From Nonomuraea spiralis (GTDB lineage Bacteria; Actinomycetota; Actinomycetes; Streptosporangiales; Streptosporangiaceae), in the NCBI RefSeq assembly GCF_014648435.1, contig NZ_BMRC01000012.1, positions 242,201-306,200 on the forward strand: DNA of 64,000 bases, read 5' to 3'. Position 1 is the stretch's first letter, and the number at the start of each line of letters is the position of its first letter. Shown here piece after piece: positions 17,838 to 26,320 of the stretch. Both the position numbers and the translations under genes were made by a program. A model generated the notes under the pieces. It did not search any database and was not told where the DNA came from. It was given only the letters and a program-made list of their open reading frames with translations.

Positions 17838-19040
17838 GCAGGCCAGGCGGTAGCCGCGTTTGACGACGGTCTCGACGATGCCGCCCGGTCCGAGGGCGCG
17901 GCGCAGGCGGGTGACGGCCATCTCCACGGCGTGCTCGGCCGAGTCGCGGGTGGTGGTGCCGGGCAGCACCGTACGCAGGTCCGCGCGGGAGACCACGTGA
18001 CCGGGCTTGTCGGCCAGGCGTTTGAGCACAGCCATCGGGGCGGGCGGCAGCGGGCGCAGCTCGCCGTCCACGACGGCGGCGTGGCCGCGGATCTCCAGCC
18101 GGTGCCCGCCCGCCGTCAGCCGGGTGACGCCGTGCTCGGGCAGGTGCCGGGCCAGGACGCGGGCCAGCGCGCCCAGACGGGAGCGGTCCGGCAGCAGGGT
18201 CCGTACACCCCGGGAGGCCAGCGGCTCGGCCGTCACCGTTCCCACGCACGCGGCCACGACGGGCCCGCAGAACGCCGCCAGCAGCGCGTCCTCCAGCCCG
18301 TCGGACCGGGCCGTGGCGAGCATGGCGTGGACGGCGGGCGCACTGGTGAACGCCACGGCGTCCACCGCGCCGGAGACGGTCTGGCTGATCAGCCGGCGCA
18401 GCGGCGAGATGTCGCGGTAGGGCAGCCACCGGTAGACCGGGATCTCGATCACCTCGGCCCCGGCCCCGCGCAGGTCGGCGACGAAATCGGTGAGCGGCTC
18501 GCCGTGCTGCTGCACCGCGATGCGGCGGCCGCGCAGGTCCTGGGCGAGCAGGTATTCCTTGACCTCGTCGCAGGACTCGGTGGCGGGCGTCCAGTGGTCG
18601 GTCAGCCCGGCGGCCCGTACGGCTCCCCTGGCCTTGGGGCCGCGGGTGAGCAGGCGGGCCCGCGTGAGGTGGTCGCCGAGATCGGCGGACAGGCCCCATC
18701 CTTCGGCGGCGGCCATCCAGCCGCGGAAGCCGACGCCGGTGGTGACGACCACGTCGTCCAGGGGGGCCTGGAGGGTGAGCCGGGTGGCGGCGAGCAGGTC
18801 GGCGTCCTCGGCCAGGGGCACCAGGCGGATCGCGGGGGCGCTGACGACGCGGGCCCCGCGCCGTTCCAGCAGCGCGCCGAACTCCTCACGCCGCCGGGTG
18901 GCCGTCACCCCGATCGTGAACCCCGCCAGCGCGTCGGGCGCCGTCTCCGGGGACGTGCCCTCCGTGAGCCGACGGGCCGCCGTGGGTCCGGCCGGGGCCG
19001 TCCCGGGAGGCTGGTCTTCGTCCGGGGGAAGGGCGGTCAT
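17808..19040 (-). CDS. nnaR: HemD-domain transcription regulator (NnaR-like)
   Basis: A 410-residue fusion of a uroporphyrinogen-III synthase domain (about 30-300, GFTIGVTATRRREEFGALLE to PLASRGVRTLLPD) and a C-terminal OmpR/PhoB-type winged helix (about 320-405, ending KRGYRLACPHE). The same fusion occurs as M. tuberculosis Rv0260c and Streptomyces NnaR, the regulator of nitrate/nitrite assimilation that works with GlnR; both sit next to a CbiX-like gene, as here. GGAGG stands 7 nt before the ATG. It may bind a tetrapyrrole rather than make one, which is inference. A GlnR-box-like sequence lies upstream. Confidence 0.8.
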   Translation of the reverse strand: MTALPPDEDQPPGTAPAGPTAARRLTEGTSPETAPDALAGFTIGVTATRRREEFGALLERRGARVVSAPAIRLVPLAEDADLLAATRLTLQAPLDDVVVTTGVGFRGWMAAAEGWGLSADLGDHLTRARLLTRGPKARGAVRAAGLTDHWTPATESCDEVKEYLLAQDLRGRRIAVQQHGEPLTDFVADLRGAGAEVIEIPVYRWLPYRDISPLRRLISQTVSGAVDAVAFTSAPAVHAMLATARSDGLEDALLAAFCGPVVAACVGTVTAEPLASRGVRTLLPDRSRLGALARVLARHLPEHGVTRLTAGGHRLEIRGHAAVVDGELRPLPPAPMAVLKRLADKPGHVVSRADLRTVLPGTTTRDSAEHAVEMAVTRLRRALGPGGIVETVVKRGYRLACPHEPFPAAR

Positions 19041-19151
19041 GCCGGTACCTCCAGGTGGTCGGCCCGGCCCGGCCGGGCCCCGAGCGCCCGGCCGGGCATC
19101 ACAGGCGCGTACGACACGAGTGAGATCACCCTCCGATACTGCTTTCGGGGG

Positions 19152-19178
19152 GTTTCACCTCTGGGTCTCCTCTGTTAC
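19152..19178 (-). promoter_or_regulatory. GlnR-box-like element upstream of the NnaR-like gene
   Basis: Read on the minus strand: GTAAC (19178-19174), 6 nt, GACCC (19167-19163), 6 nt, GAAAC (19156-19152). GlnR sites alternate GTnAC and GAAAC boxes with 6-nt spacers, so spacing is exact and two of three boxes match. Regulation by GlnR would fit a nitrogen-assimilation regulator. Confidence 0.45.
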
Positions 19179-19270
19179 CGCTGTGCTACAAGGCCCGCGC
19201 TTCAGGGTTGAGGGGACACGGCGACGGGAACCGTTCCGCATGACGATCACGGCGTTTCGGGGAGTTGCGG

Positions 19271-19756
19271 GTGACGGTCCGGCCTATTCGTGTGTTCGAC
19301 GATCCGGTGCTCCGTGTGGTGTCGGAGCCGGTCCACGACTTCGACCGGGAGCTGCGGCGCCTGGTGAAGTCCATGACGCTCACCCTGCGGGCGGGAACCG
19401 GCCGGGCCGGGTTGTCGGCTCCGCAGATCGGCGAGCCGGTGCGGGTGCTGGTCTACTCCTACGAGGGCCGGTCGGGCCACCTGGTCAACCCGCGGCTGGA
19501 GTTGTCGGAGCGGCGGATCACCGCCGACGAGGCGTGCCTGTCGGCGCCGAGCGTCTGGCGTCCGCTGGAACGCTCCTACATGGTCACGGCGCGCGGCCGG
19601 GACATGTTCGGCAAGCCGGTGACACTACGGGCGCTGGGCGTGCTGGCGAGGGTGCTGCAACACGAGGCCGACCATCTCGACGGGGTGCTGTTCAGCGACC
19701 ACTTCGAAGCTGAGGAGCGGGAACGCTTCCTCGCCGAGGTCCTCCAGCCGAGCTGA
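19271..19756 (+). CDS. def: Peptide deformylase
   Basis: A 161-residue metalloenzyme that removes formyl from N-terminal methionine. Motif 1 is GLSAPQ (47-52), motif 2 is EACLS (87-91, with the metal Cys89) and motif 3 is HEADH (131-135, two metal His and the catalytic Glu). Motif 2 has Ala where most enzymes have Gly (EGCLS), a change seen in some less active or type III enzymes. GTG 19271 is preferred over TTG 19265 because GGGGAG (19258-19263) is well spaced from it. The 3' end overlaps the convergent WhiB gene by 65 bases. Probably a secondary deformylase. Confidence 0.9.
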   Translation: MTVRPIRVFDDPVLRVVSEPVHDFDRELRRLVKSMTLTLRAGTGRAGLSAPQIGEPVRVLVYSYEGRSGHLVNPRLELSERRITADEACLSAPSVWRPLERSYMVTARGRDMFGKPVTLRALGVLARVLQHEADHLDGVLFSDHFEAEERERFLAEVLQPS

Positions 19757-19985
19757 GCTCACGCCGCTGTTCGGGGTCGGTGCCGCCCCACACTCCGTGC
19801 GCCTGCCTGGTGTCCAGCGCGTACTCCAGGCAGGGCTGTCGCACGGGGCATCGGCCGCACACCGTCTTGGCCTGCTCGACCTGCGAGCGGCTCGGGCCCT
19901 CGACCGAGATCGGGAAGAACAGTTCGGGGTCCTGCTCCAGGCAGGCGGCCCTGCGTGACCAGCTGAGCATCATCATCATGCTCAT
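19692..19985 (-). CDS. WhiB-family iron-sulfur regulator
   Basis: A 97-residue Wbl protein that binds a 4Fe-4S cluster through Cys15, Cys43, Cys46 and Cys52 (the CxxCx5C set in CGRCPVRQPC) and carries the turn motif GVWGG at 64-68. DPELFFP after the first Cys places it near the WhiB1/WblE group, which acts with the principal sigma factor. The C terminus is basic. Several ATG codons in a row precede the core (MSMMMM); the first is used. It follows the degraded glycosyltransferase by 24 bases on the same strand and ends antisense to the deformylase gene. Confidence 0.92.
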   Translation of the reverse strand: MSMMMMLSWSRRAACLEQDPELFFPISVEGPSRSQVEQAKTVCGRCPVRQPCLEYALDTRQAHGVWGGTDPEQRRELSSAGGPRRGSVPAPQLRSGR

Positions 19986-20009
19986 CGCGCCTACCCATGC
20001 CTTCCGGCG

Positions 20010-20525
20010 TCATACCTCCGCCGGCAGCCGGTCCCGGTCCTTCAGGAACCTGGGCAGTCCGTACCGGGCCGGGGCGGCGGCGCGCGCGGCCTTGCCCGCC
20101 TGGGCGGCGCGTTCGGGATCGGTGACGAAGGCGTGCATGGTCTCGACGAGGGCCGGGCCCGGCGACGTGCAGCGGTAGGGGTGCAGGTACGCGCGCCTGC
20201 GGGCCGGCGCGGCGTGCATGACGTGCTGCGGCAGGTCCTCGTAGGCGCCGTACGGCAGGCCCGCCACCTTCATGCCGAACACGTCCAGCGGCACGCGCCC
20301 GGCGAAGCGCGGCAGCAGGTCGGTCCCGGCGACCCTGGTACGGCGTACCGGCTCGTTGACCACGACGCCGGCCCGCGCCGGCTCGCCGGTGCAGAGGTGG
20401 CCGGGATCGGGCACGCCGTGCTCGATCACGCGGGTGCGCGCCCGGCTGTTGTCCCAGAAGTCGTGGCCTCCCCTGATGAAGGCACTGGTCCACGATCCGT
20501 GGACGTGCCAGGTGAGGATGTTCAC
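20010..20525 (-). pseudogene. Glycosyltransferase remnant with two internal deletions
   Basis: 171 residues left of what is normally a protein of roughly 300. The start (NILTWHVHGSW) and end (AARYGLPRFL-type segment) match an actinobacterial GT4-type family found in this cluster. Between residues 20 and 21 the acceptor domain jumps to WDNSRART, and at about 132 the sequence passes from ALVETMHA straight to the last helix, dropping the donor-binding segment that normally follows E-A-M-H. Both joins keep the frame. The start is GTG 20525, overlapping the phosphatase stop (GTGA). Probably inactive. The comparison is from memory of the family, not an alignment. Confidence 0.7.
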
Positions 20526-21115
20526 CAACGGCTCCAGCCCATGGCCCTGGCCCAGGGCGCGGACGAGGCCGCCGCCACGGGCGCCTCAGGCGCGCTCAGC
20601 ACCCGCTCGACCACGTCGGCCAGGTCCTCGGCGACCTCGACGGCCTGCGCGATCTCCACCTCCAGCGTCTGCAGGGTCGGTACGAGGATGCCCCGGGCCC
20701 CCGCGGCCCTGGCCGCCTCCATGTCCCGGCCGATGTCGCCGACCACGACGCAGTCGCGCGGGCTGACGTCGAGGACGGCGGCCGCCCGGATCACCAGCCC
20801 CGGCGCCGGTTTGCGGCAGGTGCAGCCGTCGGCGTCGTCGTGCACGCAGATGGCCCACGCGTCGAACGGCCCGAGCAGCTCCTCGACCCTGGCGTTCACC
20901 TGGTCCATCTCGTCCGGCGAGAGCAGGCCCTTGGCCACTCCGGACTGGTTGGTGACCACCGCGACGGGCACGTCGGCCCGGCGGAGCCTGCCCAGCGCCT
21001 CGATCGCGCCCGGCATGGGCTCCACGAGGCGGGGGTCTCCGTTGTACGGCACGTCTTTGATCAAGGTTCCGTCCCGGTCGAAGAGGACGGCCCCGGGACG
21101 TCGCTTTTCGAACAC
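20522..21115 (-). CDS. HAD-IIIA phosphatase, GmhB-like
   Basis: A 197-residue HAD phosphatase of the D-glycero-D-manno-heptose-1,7-bisphosphate 7-phosphatase type. The nucleophile is in LFDRDGTL, motif II is VVTNQSG, and CVHDDADGCTCRKP gives the Cys-x-His...Cys-x-Cys zinc loop that distinguishes GmhB-like enzymes, followed by motif IV GDIGRD. A GGAGGTG ribosome site precedes the GTG start. In the heptose pathway it acts between the two activities of HldE; here the isomerase and HldE-type genes nearby look broken. Divergent from the carbamoyltransferase operon. Confidence 0.88.
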   Translation of the reverse strand: MFEKRRPGAVLFDRDGTLIKDVPYNGDPRLVEPMPGAIEALGRLRRADVPVAVVTNQSGVAKGLLSPDEMDQVNARVEELLGPFDAWAICVHDDADGCTCRKPAPGLVIRAAAVLDVSPRDCVVVGDIGRDMEAARAAGARGILVPTLQTLEVEIAQAVEVAEDLADVVERVLSAPEAPVAAASSAPWARAMGWSRW

Positions 21116-21287
21116 CTCTCACCTCCGTCGCGTGTCCGGCAGCTACCCGGCCCTCCATCCGGCAAACAATTACACAGAGTGACCAAATCTGGACGGATTT
21201 GCCCGTTTTCCCCTCTCCCAAGGTGGATGCAGGTTTGAGAGCCGCTTCTCTCGGTAGCGGTTCCCGGCATCTGCGGGGGAGGAATCG

Positions 21288-22919
21288 ATGAAGTTTCTCG
21301 GCATCAACGCGATCTTCCACGATCCGGCGGCGGCCCTGGTCGTCGACGGGAAGATCGTGGCCGCGGCGGAGGAGGAACGTTTCAGCCGCCGGAAGCACGG
21401 CAAGCGGCCGCTGGCGTTCTCGGCGTGGGAGCTGCCCGAGCAGGCCGCCGCGTGGTGCCTGCGGGAGGCGGGCCTCGCCCCGGAGGACCTGGACGCCGTG
21501 GCCTACTCCTACGACCCGGCCCTGGTGGTCCAGCGGCCCGAGGGCGACTGGGAGGACCTGCGCACCAAGTACGCCGTCCGGGCGCCGGCGTTCCTGGCGA
21601 CCGCCCTGCCGGGCCTGGACCCCGGGCAGGTCTCGTACGTGCCGCACCACGTGGCCCACGCCGCCTCGGCGGGCCTGGCCTCGCCCTGGCGCGACTGCGC
21701 GGTGCTGGTGTGCGACGGGCGCGGCGAGAACGTCTCCCACCTCGCCGGCCGCTACCGTGACGGCGAGCTGGAGGTGCTGGCCACGCAGGAGCTGCCGCAC
21801 TCGCTCGGCCTCATGTACGAGGACGTCACCCAGCACCTGGGCTTCCTGCGCTCCGGCGACGAGTACCAGGTCATGGCCATGGCCTCCTACGGCCGGCCGC
21901 GCCACCTGGAGTCGCTGCGCGAGATCGTCCACACGACCGGCGACGGCGGCTTCCGGGTCGAACCGGTCGACTGGAACGTCTACGTCAAGGCCCTGGCCGC
22001 GGGCGAGCCCTGGACCTCCGACCACGCCGACCTGGCCGCCAGTGTGCAGGCCCGGCTGGAGGAGGTGCTGCTGGAGCTGGCCGGCTGGCTGTACGAGCGC
22101 ACCGGCGAACGGCGGCTCGCGCTGGCCGGGGGCGTCGCGCTCAACTGCGTGGCCAACACCAGGCTGCTCGCCGAGGGGCCGTTCGAGGAGGTGTGGGCCC
22201 AGCCGGCCGCCGGCGACTCCGGCACGGCGCTGGGCGGCGCGCTGCACCTGGCCCAGGCCCACGGCGAGCCGGCCGGTCCCATGCCGGGCGCGGCGCTCGG
22301 GCGGGGGTTCACCGACGAGGAGCTGGCCGCCTTCCTGGACGTGGCGCGGGTGCCGTACACGCGGCCCGCGGACCTGGGCGCGGCGGTGGCGGCCGAGCTG
22401 GCCGCCGACCGGATCGTGGCCTGGTTCCAGGGCCGGGCCGAGTACGGGCCGCGGGCGCTCGGGCAACGGTCGCTGCTGGCCCATCCGGGGCACGCGCGCA
22501 ACACCGAGCGGCTCAACGACGTCAAGGGGCGCGAGCAGTTCCGGCCGATCGCGCCCATGGTGCTGGAGTCCAGGGCGCCGGAGATCTTCGGGCGGGGGCC
22601 GGTGCCCTCGCCGTACATGCTGTTCGTGCACGACGTACGCGATCCCTGGCGGGAGCGGATCCCGGCGGTGGTGCACGTGGACGGCACGGCGCGCATCCAG
22701 ACGATCTCGCCGGACGCCGATCCGCTGATGGCGCGGGTGCTGACCGAGTTCGAGGCGCGGACGGGGTTGCCGGTCGTGGTCAACACCAGCCTGAACACCG
22801 CCGGCCGGCCGATGGCCGACGATCCCCGTGACGCGCTGGAGTGCTTCGGCTCCTCCCCGGTGGACGTGCTGGCGCTGGGGCCGTACCTGGTGCGGCGCGG
22901 GGAGGTGTTCGGCTCGTGA
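21288..22919 (+). CDS. Carbamoyltransferase (NodU/CmcH family)
   Basis: A 543-residue enzyme that makes carbamoyl-adenylate from carbamoyl phosphate and ATP and moves the carbamoyl group to a hydroxyl, usually on a sugar. The N-terminal Kae1-like domain shows HDPAAALVVDG and EEERFSRRKH, with the metal-binding HHVAHAAS at about 125; the YrdC-like C-terminal domain has EYGPRALGQRSLLA and NTSLNTAG. Length is normal. GGGGAGG lies 5 nt before the ATG. It leads a tightly packed operon of glycosyltransferases, so the product is probably a carbamoylated glycan or glycolipid. Confidence 0.94.
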   Translation: MKFLGINAIFHDPAAALVVDGKIVAAAEEERFSRRKHGKRPLAFSAWELPEQAAAWCLREAGLAPEDLDAVAYSYDPALVVQRPEGDWEDLRTKYAVRAPAFLATALPGLDPGQVSYVPHHVAHAASAGLASPWRDCAVLVCDGRGENVSHLAGRYRDGELEVLATQELPHSLGLMYEDVTQHLGFLRSGDEYQVMAMASYGRPRHLESLREIVHTTGDGGFRVEPVDWNVYVKALAAGEPWTSDHADLAASVQARLEEVLLELAGWLYERTGERRLALAGGVALNCVANTRLLAEGPFEEVWAQPAAGDSGTALGGALHLAQAHGEPAGPMPGAALGRGFTDEELAAFLDVARVPYTRPADLGAAVAAELAADRIVAWFQGRAEYGPRALGQRSLLAHPGHARNTERLNDVKGREQFRPIAPMVLESRAPEIFGRGPVPSPYMLFVHDVRDPWRERIPAVVHVDGTARIQTISPDADPLMARVLTEFEARTGLPVVVNTSLNTAGRPMADDPRDALECFGSSPVDVLALGPYLVRRGEVFGS

Positions 22920-23989
22920 TCACCGTCGTGATCCCCACCATCGGCCGTGCCACGCTGCGCAGGACGCTGGCGGCCGTGGGCTCGGCGGCGCCCGTGATCG
23001 TGGTGGACGACCGGCGGGCGGGCGCCGGTGAGCTGGAGCTGCCCGGTCACGTACGGGTCGTGCGCTCCGGCGGCCGTGGCCCGGCCGCGGCGCGCAACGC
23101 GGGCTGGCGGGCCGCCGGGACACCCTGGGTGGTGTTCCTCGACGACGACGTCGTCCCCGGGCCCGGGTGGGCCGAGGCGGTCAGGAAGGACCTGGCTGAC
23201 CTGCCCGACGACGTGGCGGGCAGCCAGGGCCGCATCGAGGTGCCGCTGCCGGCCGGGCGGCGGCCCACCGACGCCGAGCGGAACACGGCGGGGTTGTCGC
23301 GAACGTCGTGGGTGACGGCCGACATGGCCTACCGGCGTTCGGCGCTGGAGCGGATCGGCGGGTTCGACGAACGGTTCCCCCGGGCCTACCGGGAGGACGC
23401 CGACATCGTGCTGCGGGTGGAACGGGCGGGACACCGGCTGATCGTGGGCGAGCGGGTGACGGCGCATCCGGTGCGCGAGGACGGGTTCTGGGCCGGCGTG
23501 CGCTTCCAGCGCGGCAACGCCGACGACGCGCTGATGCGGCGGCTGCACGGGCCGCGGTGGCGGCGGGACATCGGCGGCTCCGGCGGCAGGCTGCGGCGGC
23601 ACGCCGTCACCTCGGCCGCCGGGCTCGCGGCGACGTCCCTCGTCCTGGCCGCGCCCCTGACCCGCGCCCCCGCCACGCCCCGCCCGCCCGCTTCGACCCG
23701 TCTGCCCGCTTCGGCCCGCCCGCCCGCTTCGGCCCGTCTGCTCGCCATGCCCCGGACCCGCGTGCTCGACGGGGGCTGGCGGGAGCACGGCGGGTGGCGG
23801 GTGTTGCCGGTGCTGGCCGCGCTCGCCGAAGCCCTGTGGGCCGCGATGACCGCCGAGTTCGCCTGGCGGCGCATCGCCCCGGGGCCGCGTACCGCGCGCG
23901 AGGTGTGGCGCATGGTCGTCACCAGCCTGTTGATCCCGCCGGTCGCCTGCGTGCACCGGCTCCGGGGGGAATGGAAGTGGCGGCGATGA
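22916..23989 (+). CDS. Family 2 glycosyltransferase
   Basis: A 357-residue GT-A glycosyltransferase. TVVIPTIGR opens the fold, VVDDRR is the nucleotide-sugar region, FLDDDVVPG gives the metal-binding DxD, and FDERFPRAYREDAD gives the catalytic ED segment. The GTG start overlaps the carbamoyltransferase stop (GTGA). Residues about 255-285 are a Pro/Ala/Arg-rich insert made from an 18-bp tandem repeat, followed by a hydrophobic C-terminal part that may sit on the membrane. It ends with an ATGA overlap into the GT9 gene. Confidence 0.92.
   Translation: MITVVIPTIGRATLRRTLAAVGSAAPVIVVDDRRAGAGELELPGHVRVVRSGGRGPAAARNAGWRAAGTPWVVFLDDDVVPGPGWAEAVRKDLADLPDDVAGSQGRIEVPLPAGRRPTDAERNTAGLSRTSWVTADMAYRRSALERIGGFDERFPRAYREDADIVLRVERAGHRLIVGERVTAHPVREDGFWAGVRFQRGNADDALMRRLHGPRWRRDIGGSGGRLRRHAVTSAAGLAATSLVLAAPLTRAPATPRPPASTRLPASARPPASARLLAMPRTRVLDGGWREHGGWRVLPVLAALAEALWAAMTAEFAWRRIAPGPRTAREVWRMVVTSLLIPPVACVHRLRGEWKWRR
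23684..23740. repeat. 18-bp tandem repeat inside the GT2 gene
   Basis: GCTTCG recurs at 23690, 23708 and 23726 in a conserved 18-bp unit, encoding the hexapeptide series PASTRL, PASARP, PASARL. It is in frame and falls in a likely linker. Confidence 0.7.
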
Positions 23990-25134
23990 GACGTCGCAGG
24001 CCGGCGCCGCCGTGCGGCCGGGCCCGTACGAACGCCGGGAAGGGACGTAAACACGGCAAGGCCGCCGAGGCCGCCCCGGAGGAGAAGGCCGGGAGCGGCG
24101 GCGGCCGCGGGCGCGTCCTGGTGGCGCGGCTCGACGACGCCGGGGACGTCCTGCTGGCCGGTCCCGCCACACGTGCCGTGCGCACGCTCGCCGGCGAGCT
24201 GGTCTTCCTGGCCGGCCCGAACGGCAGGGCGGCCGCCGAGCTGCTGCCCGGCGTGGACCGGGTGATCGAGTGGCGGGCGCCGTGGATCGACCACTCCCCC
24301 GCACCCGTGTCCAACCCCCAGGTGGCCGACCTGGTCGCCCGGGTCAAGGGCGTGGACGAGGCGCTGATCCTCACCTCCTTCCACCAGTCGGCGCTGCCGC
24401 TGGCCCTGCTGCTGCGCCTGGCCGGCGTACGGCGGATCTCCGCGATCAGCGACGACTCCCCCGGCGCCCTCCTGGACGTGCGGCACGTCGTGGACGAGAC
24501 GCTCGACGTGCCGGAGGCGGAGCGCATGCTGGCCGTCGCGCGGGCGGCCGGGTTCGAGCTGGCACCCGGCGATGACGGCAAACTGGCTGTTCGGCGGCCC
24601 TTGCCGGATATAGGCCCGGAAATCGGGCACCTTCTAGGCGTCGGCGCCGCTGCCGACGAACGCGCGTACGTCGTGGTGCATCCAGGGACGTCAGCCCCCG
24701 CCAGAACGTGGCCGGCCGAGAGGTGTCGGCAGGCCGTCAGGGAGCTGGTGGACGACGGGCACCGGGTCGTCGTGACCGGCACAGAACGTGACCTCACCGC
24801 CTACGTGGCCGGCGACGTGGCAGCCGACCTCGGAGGCGGGACCACGCTCGCCGAACTGGCCGCCGTGCTCGAACGGGCCAGCGTGCTCGTGGCCGGCAAC
24901 ACCGGTCCCGCGCACCTGGCCGCGGCGGTCGGCACACCGGTCGTGAGCCTGTTCGCCCCGGTCGTCCCCGCCGCTCGATGGGCCCCGTACGGCGTGCCAA
25001 CGGTGTTGCTCGGCGACCAGCAGGCGCCCTGTCGAGGAAGCAGGGCGCGCACCTGCCCGGTGGCCGGGCACCCGTGCCTGTCCATGGTGACCAGTGAGCA
25101 GGTGGTCAAGGCAGTGAGGGAGCTGGCGCAGTGA
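23986..25134 (+). CDS. Family 9 glycosyltransferase (heptosyltransferase-like)
   Basis: A 382-residue GT9 enzyme. The core begins at about residue 43 (RVLVARLDDAGDVLLAGPA) and includes VVVHPGTSAPARTWPAERC and AGNTGPAHLAAAVGTPVVSLF, the donor-binding hallmark of ADP-heptose:LPS heptosyltransferases. The first 42 residues are a Lys/Arg-rich low-complexity extension not typical of the family. ATG 23986 overlaps the previous stop (ATGA); an in-frame ATG at 23971 preceded by GGGGGGA is an alternative. A heptose or related sugar donor is expected by family. Confidence 0.91.
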   Translation: MRRRRPAPPCGRARTNAGKGRKHGKAAEAAPEEKAGSGGGRGRVLVARLDDAGDVLLAGPATRAVRTLAGELVFLAGPNGRAAAELLPGVDRVIEWRAPWIDHSPAPVSNPQVADLVARVKGVDEALILTSFHQSALPLALLLRLAGVRRISAISDDSPGALLDVRHVVDETLDVPEAERMLAVARAAGFELAPGDDGKLAVRRPLPDIGPEIGHLLGVGAAADERAYVVVHPGTSAPARTWPAERCRQAVRELVDDGHRVVVTGTERDLTAYVAGDVAADLGGGTTLAELAAVLERASVLVAGNTGPAHLAAAVGTPVVSLFAPVVPAARWAPYGVPTVLLGDQQAPCRGSRARTCPVAGHPCLSMVTSEQVVKAVRELAQ

Positions 25135-26318
25135 AGGTCGATCTCATCTCGGAGCACGCCGACCCGCTGGCGGCGATCGGCGGCGTGGACGCGGGCGGGC
25201 AGAACGTCCACGTCGCGCACCTGGCCGTCGCCCTGGCCGAGCGAGGGCACACCGTCGTCGTCCACACCAGGCGCTCGTCGGAGTCGCAGCCGGACACGGT
25301 GACCTTGGCGCCCGGCGTCACGGTCGAGTACGTCAGGGCGGGGCCGGCCGCGGTCGTGCCGAAGGACGAGTTGCCGCCGTACATGCCCGAGTTCACCGAA
25401 CGCCTGGCCGAGCGGTGGGCGGCGAACCCGCCGGACGTGGCCCACGCGCACTTCTGGATGAGCGGCCAGGCGGCGTTGCAGGCCGCCGATGGCGTGCCGG
25501 TGGTGCAGACCTTCCACGCGCTCGGGACCGTCAAGCGGCGCTGGCAGGGCGAGGCCGACACCAGCCCGGCCCATCGCGTCGACACCGAGCGCGAGATCGG
25601 CAAGCGGGCCGACGCGGTGCTGGCCACCTGCGGCGACGAGGTGGGCGAGCTGTGCGCGATGGGCGTCCCGGAGCGGCGCGTCACGGTGGTGCCCTGCGGG
25701 GTGGACCTGACGTCGTTCTGCCCGGAGGGGCCGGTCGCGCCGCGCGCGGGCGCCAAGGTGGTGCTCAGCATCGGCCGCATGGTGGCGCGCAAGGGCGTGG
25801 ACACCGTGATCGCCGCGCTGCGCCAGCTCCCGGACGCCGACCTGGTGATCGCCGGCGGCGGCCAGGACGACGAGGAGACCGGCCGGCTGCGCGAGCTGGC
25901 CGCGGCGTACGGGCTCCAGGACCGGGTGCACCTGATCGGCAGCGTGCCGCGCGCGCGGGTGCCCGCGCTGATGCGCGCGGCCGACGTCGTGGTGACCGTG
26001 CCCTGGTACGAGCCGTTCGGGATGGTCCCGGTCGAGGCGATGGCCTGCGGCGTGCCCGTCGTGGCCTCGGCGGTCGGCGGCCACCTGGACACGGTCGCGG
26101 GCTGCGGCGTGCTGGTCCCGCCGCGCCGCCCGCGGGCGCTGGCCAGGGCGCTGCGCGACGTGCTCGGCGACCCGGACCGGCGCGCGGCGCTGGGCGCCGC
26201 GGGGGCCCGGCGCGCCCGCGAGCGGTACGGCTGGTCCCACATCGCCGAGCGCACCGAGGCGGTGTACACGCAGGTCATCGACGGCAGGCTCTGCCGCCTG
26301 GCGGCTCTCGGGGGTTGA
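25131..26318 (+). CDS. Family 4 glycosyltransferase
   Basis: A 395-residue GT-B glycosyltransferase. GGVDAGGQNVHVAHLA is the acceptor-side glycine loop, VGRM-type SIGRMVARKGVDTVI begins the donor domain, and EPFGMVPVEAMACGVPVVAS is the retaining GT4 E-x7-E donor site. Length is normal. It starts with a GTGA overlap to the GT9 gene and ends 2 bases before the isomerase remnant. Donor and acceptor are unknown. Confidence 0.94.
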   Translation: MKVDLISEHADPLAAIGGVDAGGQNVHVAHLAVALAERGHTVVVHTRRSSESQPDTVTLAPGVTVEYVRAGPAAVVPKDELPPYMPEFTERLAERWAANPPDVAHAHFWMSGQAALQAADGVPVVQTFHALGTVKRRWQGEADTSPAHRVDTEREIGKRADAVLATCGDEVGELCAMGVPERRVTVVPCGVDLTSFCPEGPVAPRAGAKVVLSIGRMVARKGVDTVIAALRQLPDADLVIAGGGQDDEETGRLRELAAAYGLQDRVHLIGSVPRARVPALMRAADVVVTVPWYEPFGMVPVEAMACGVPVVASAVGGHLDTVAGCGVLVPPRRPRALARALRDVLGDPDRRAALGAAGARRARERYGWSHIAERTEAVYTQVIDGRLCRLAALGG

Positions 26319-26320
26319 TC

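Noticed and set aside
17808..19040. Plain uroporphyrinogen-III synthase (hemD)
   Set aside because: The C-terminal winged helix and CbiX neighbour point to the NnaR-type regulator rather than the heme enzyme.
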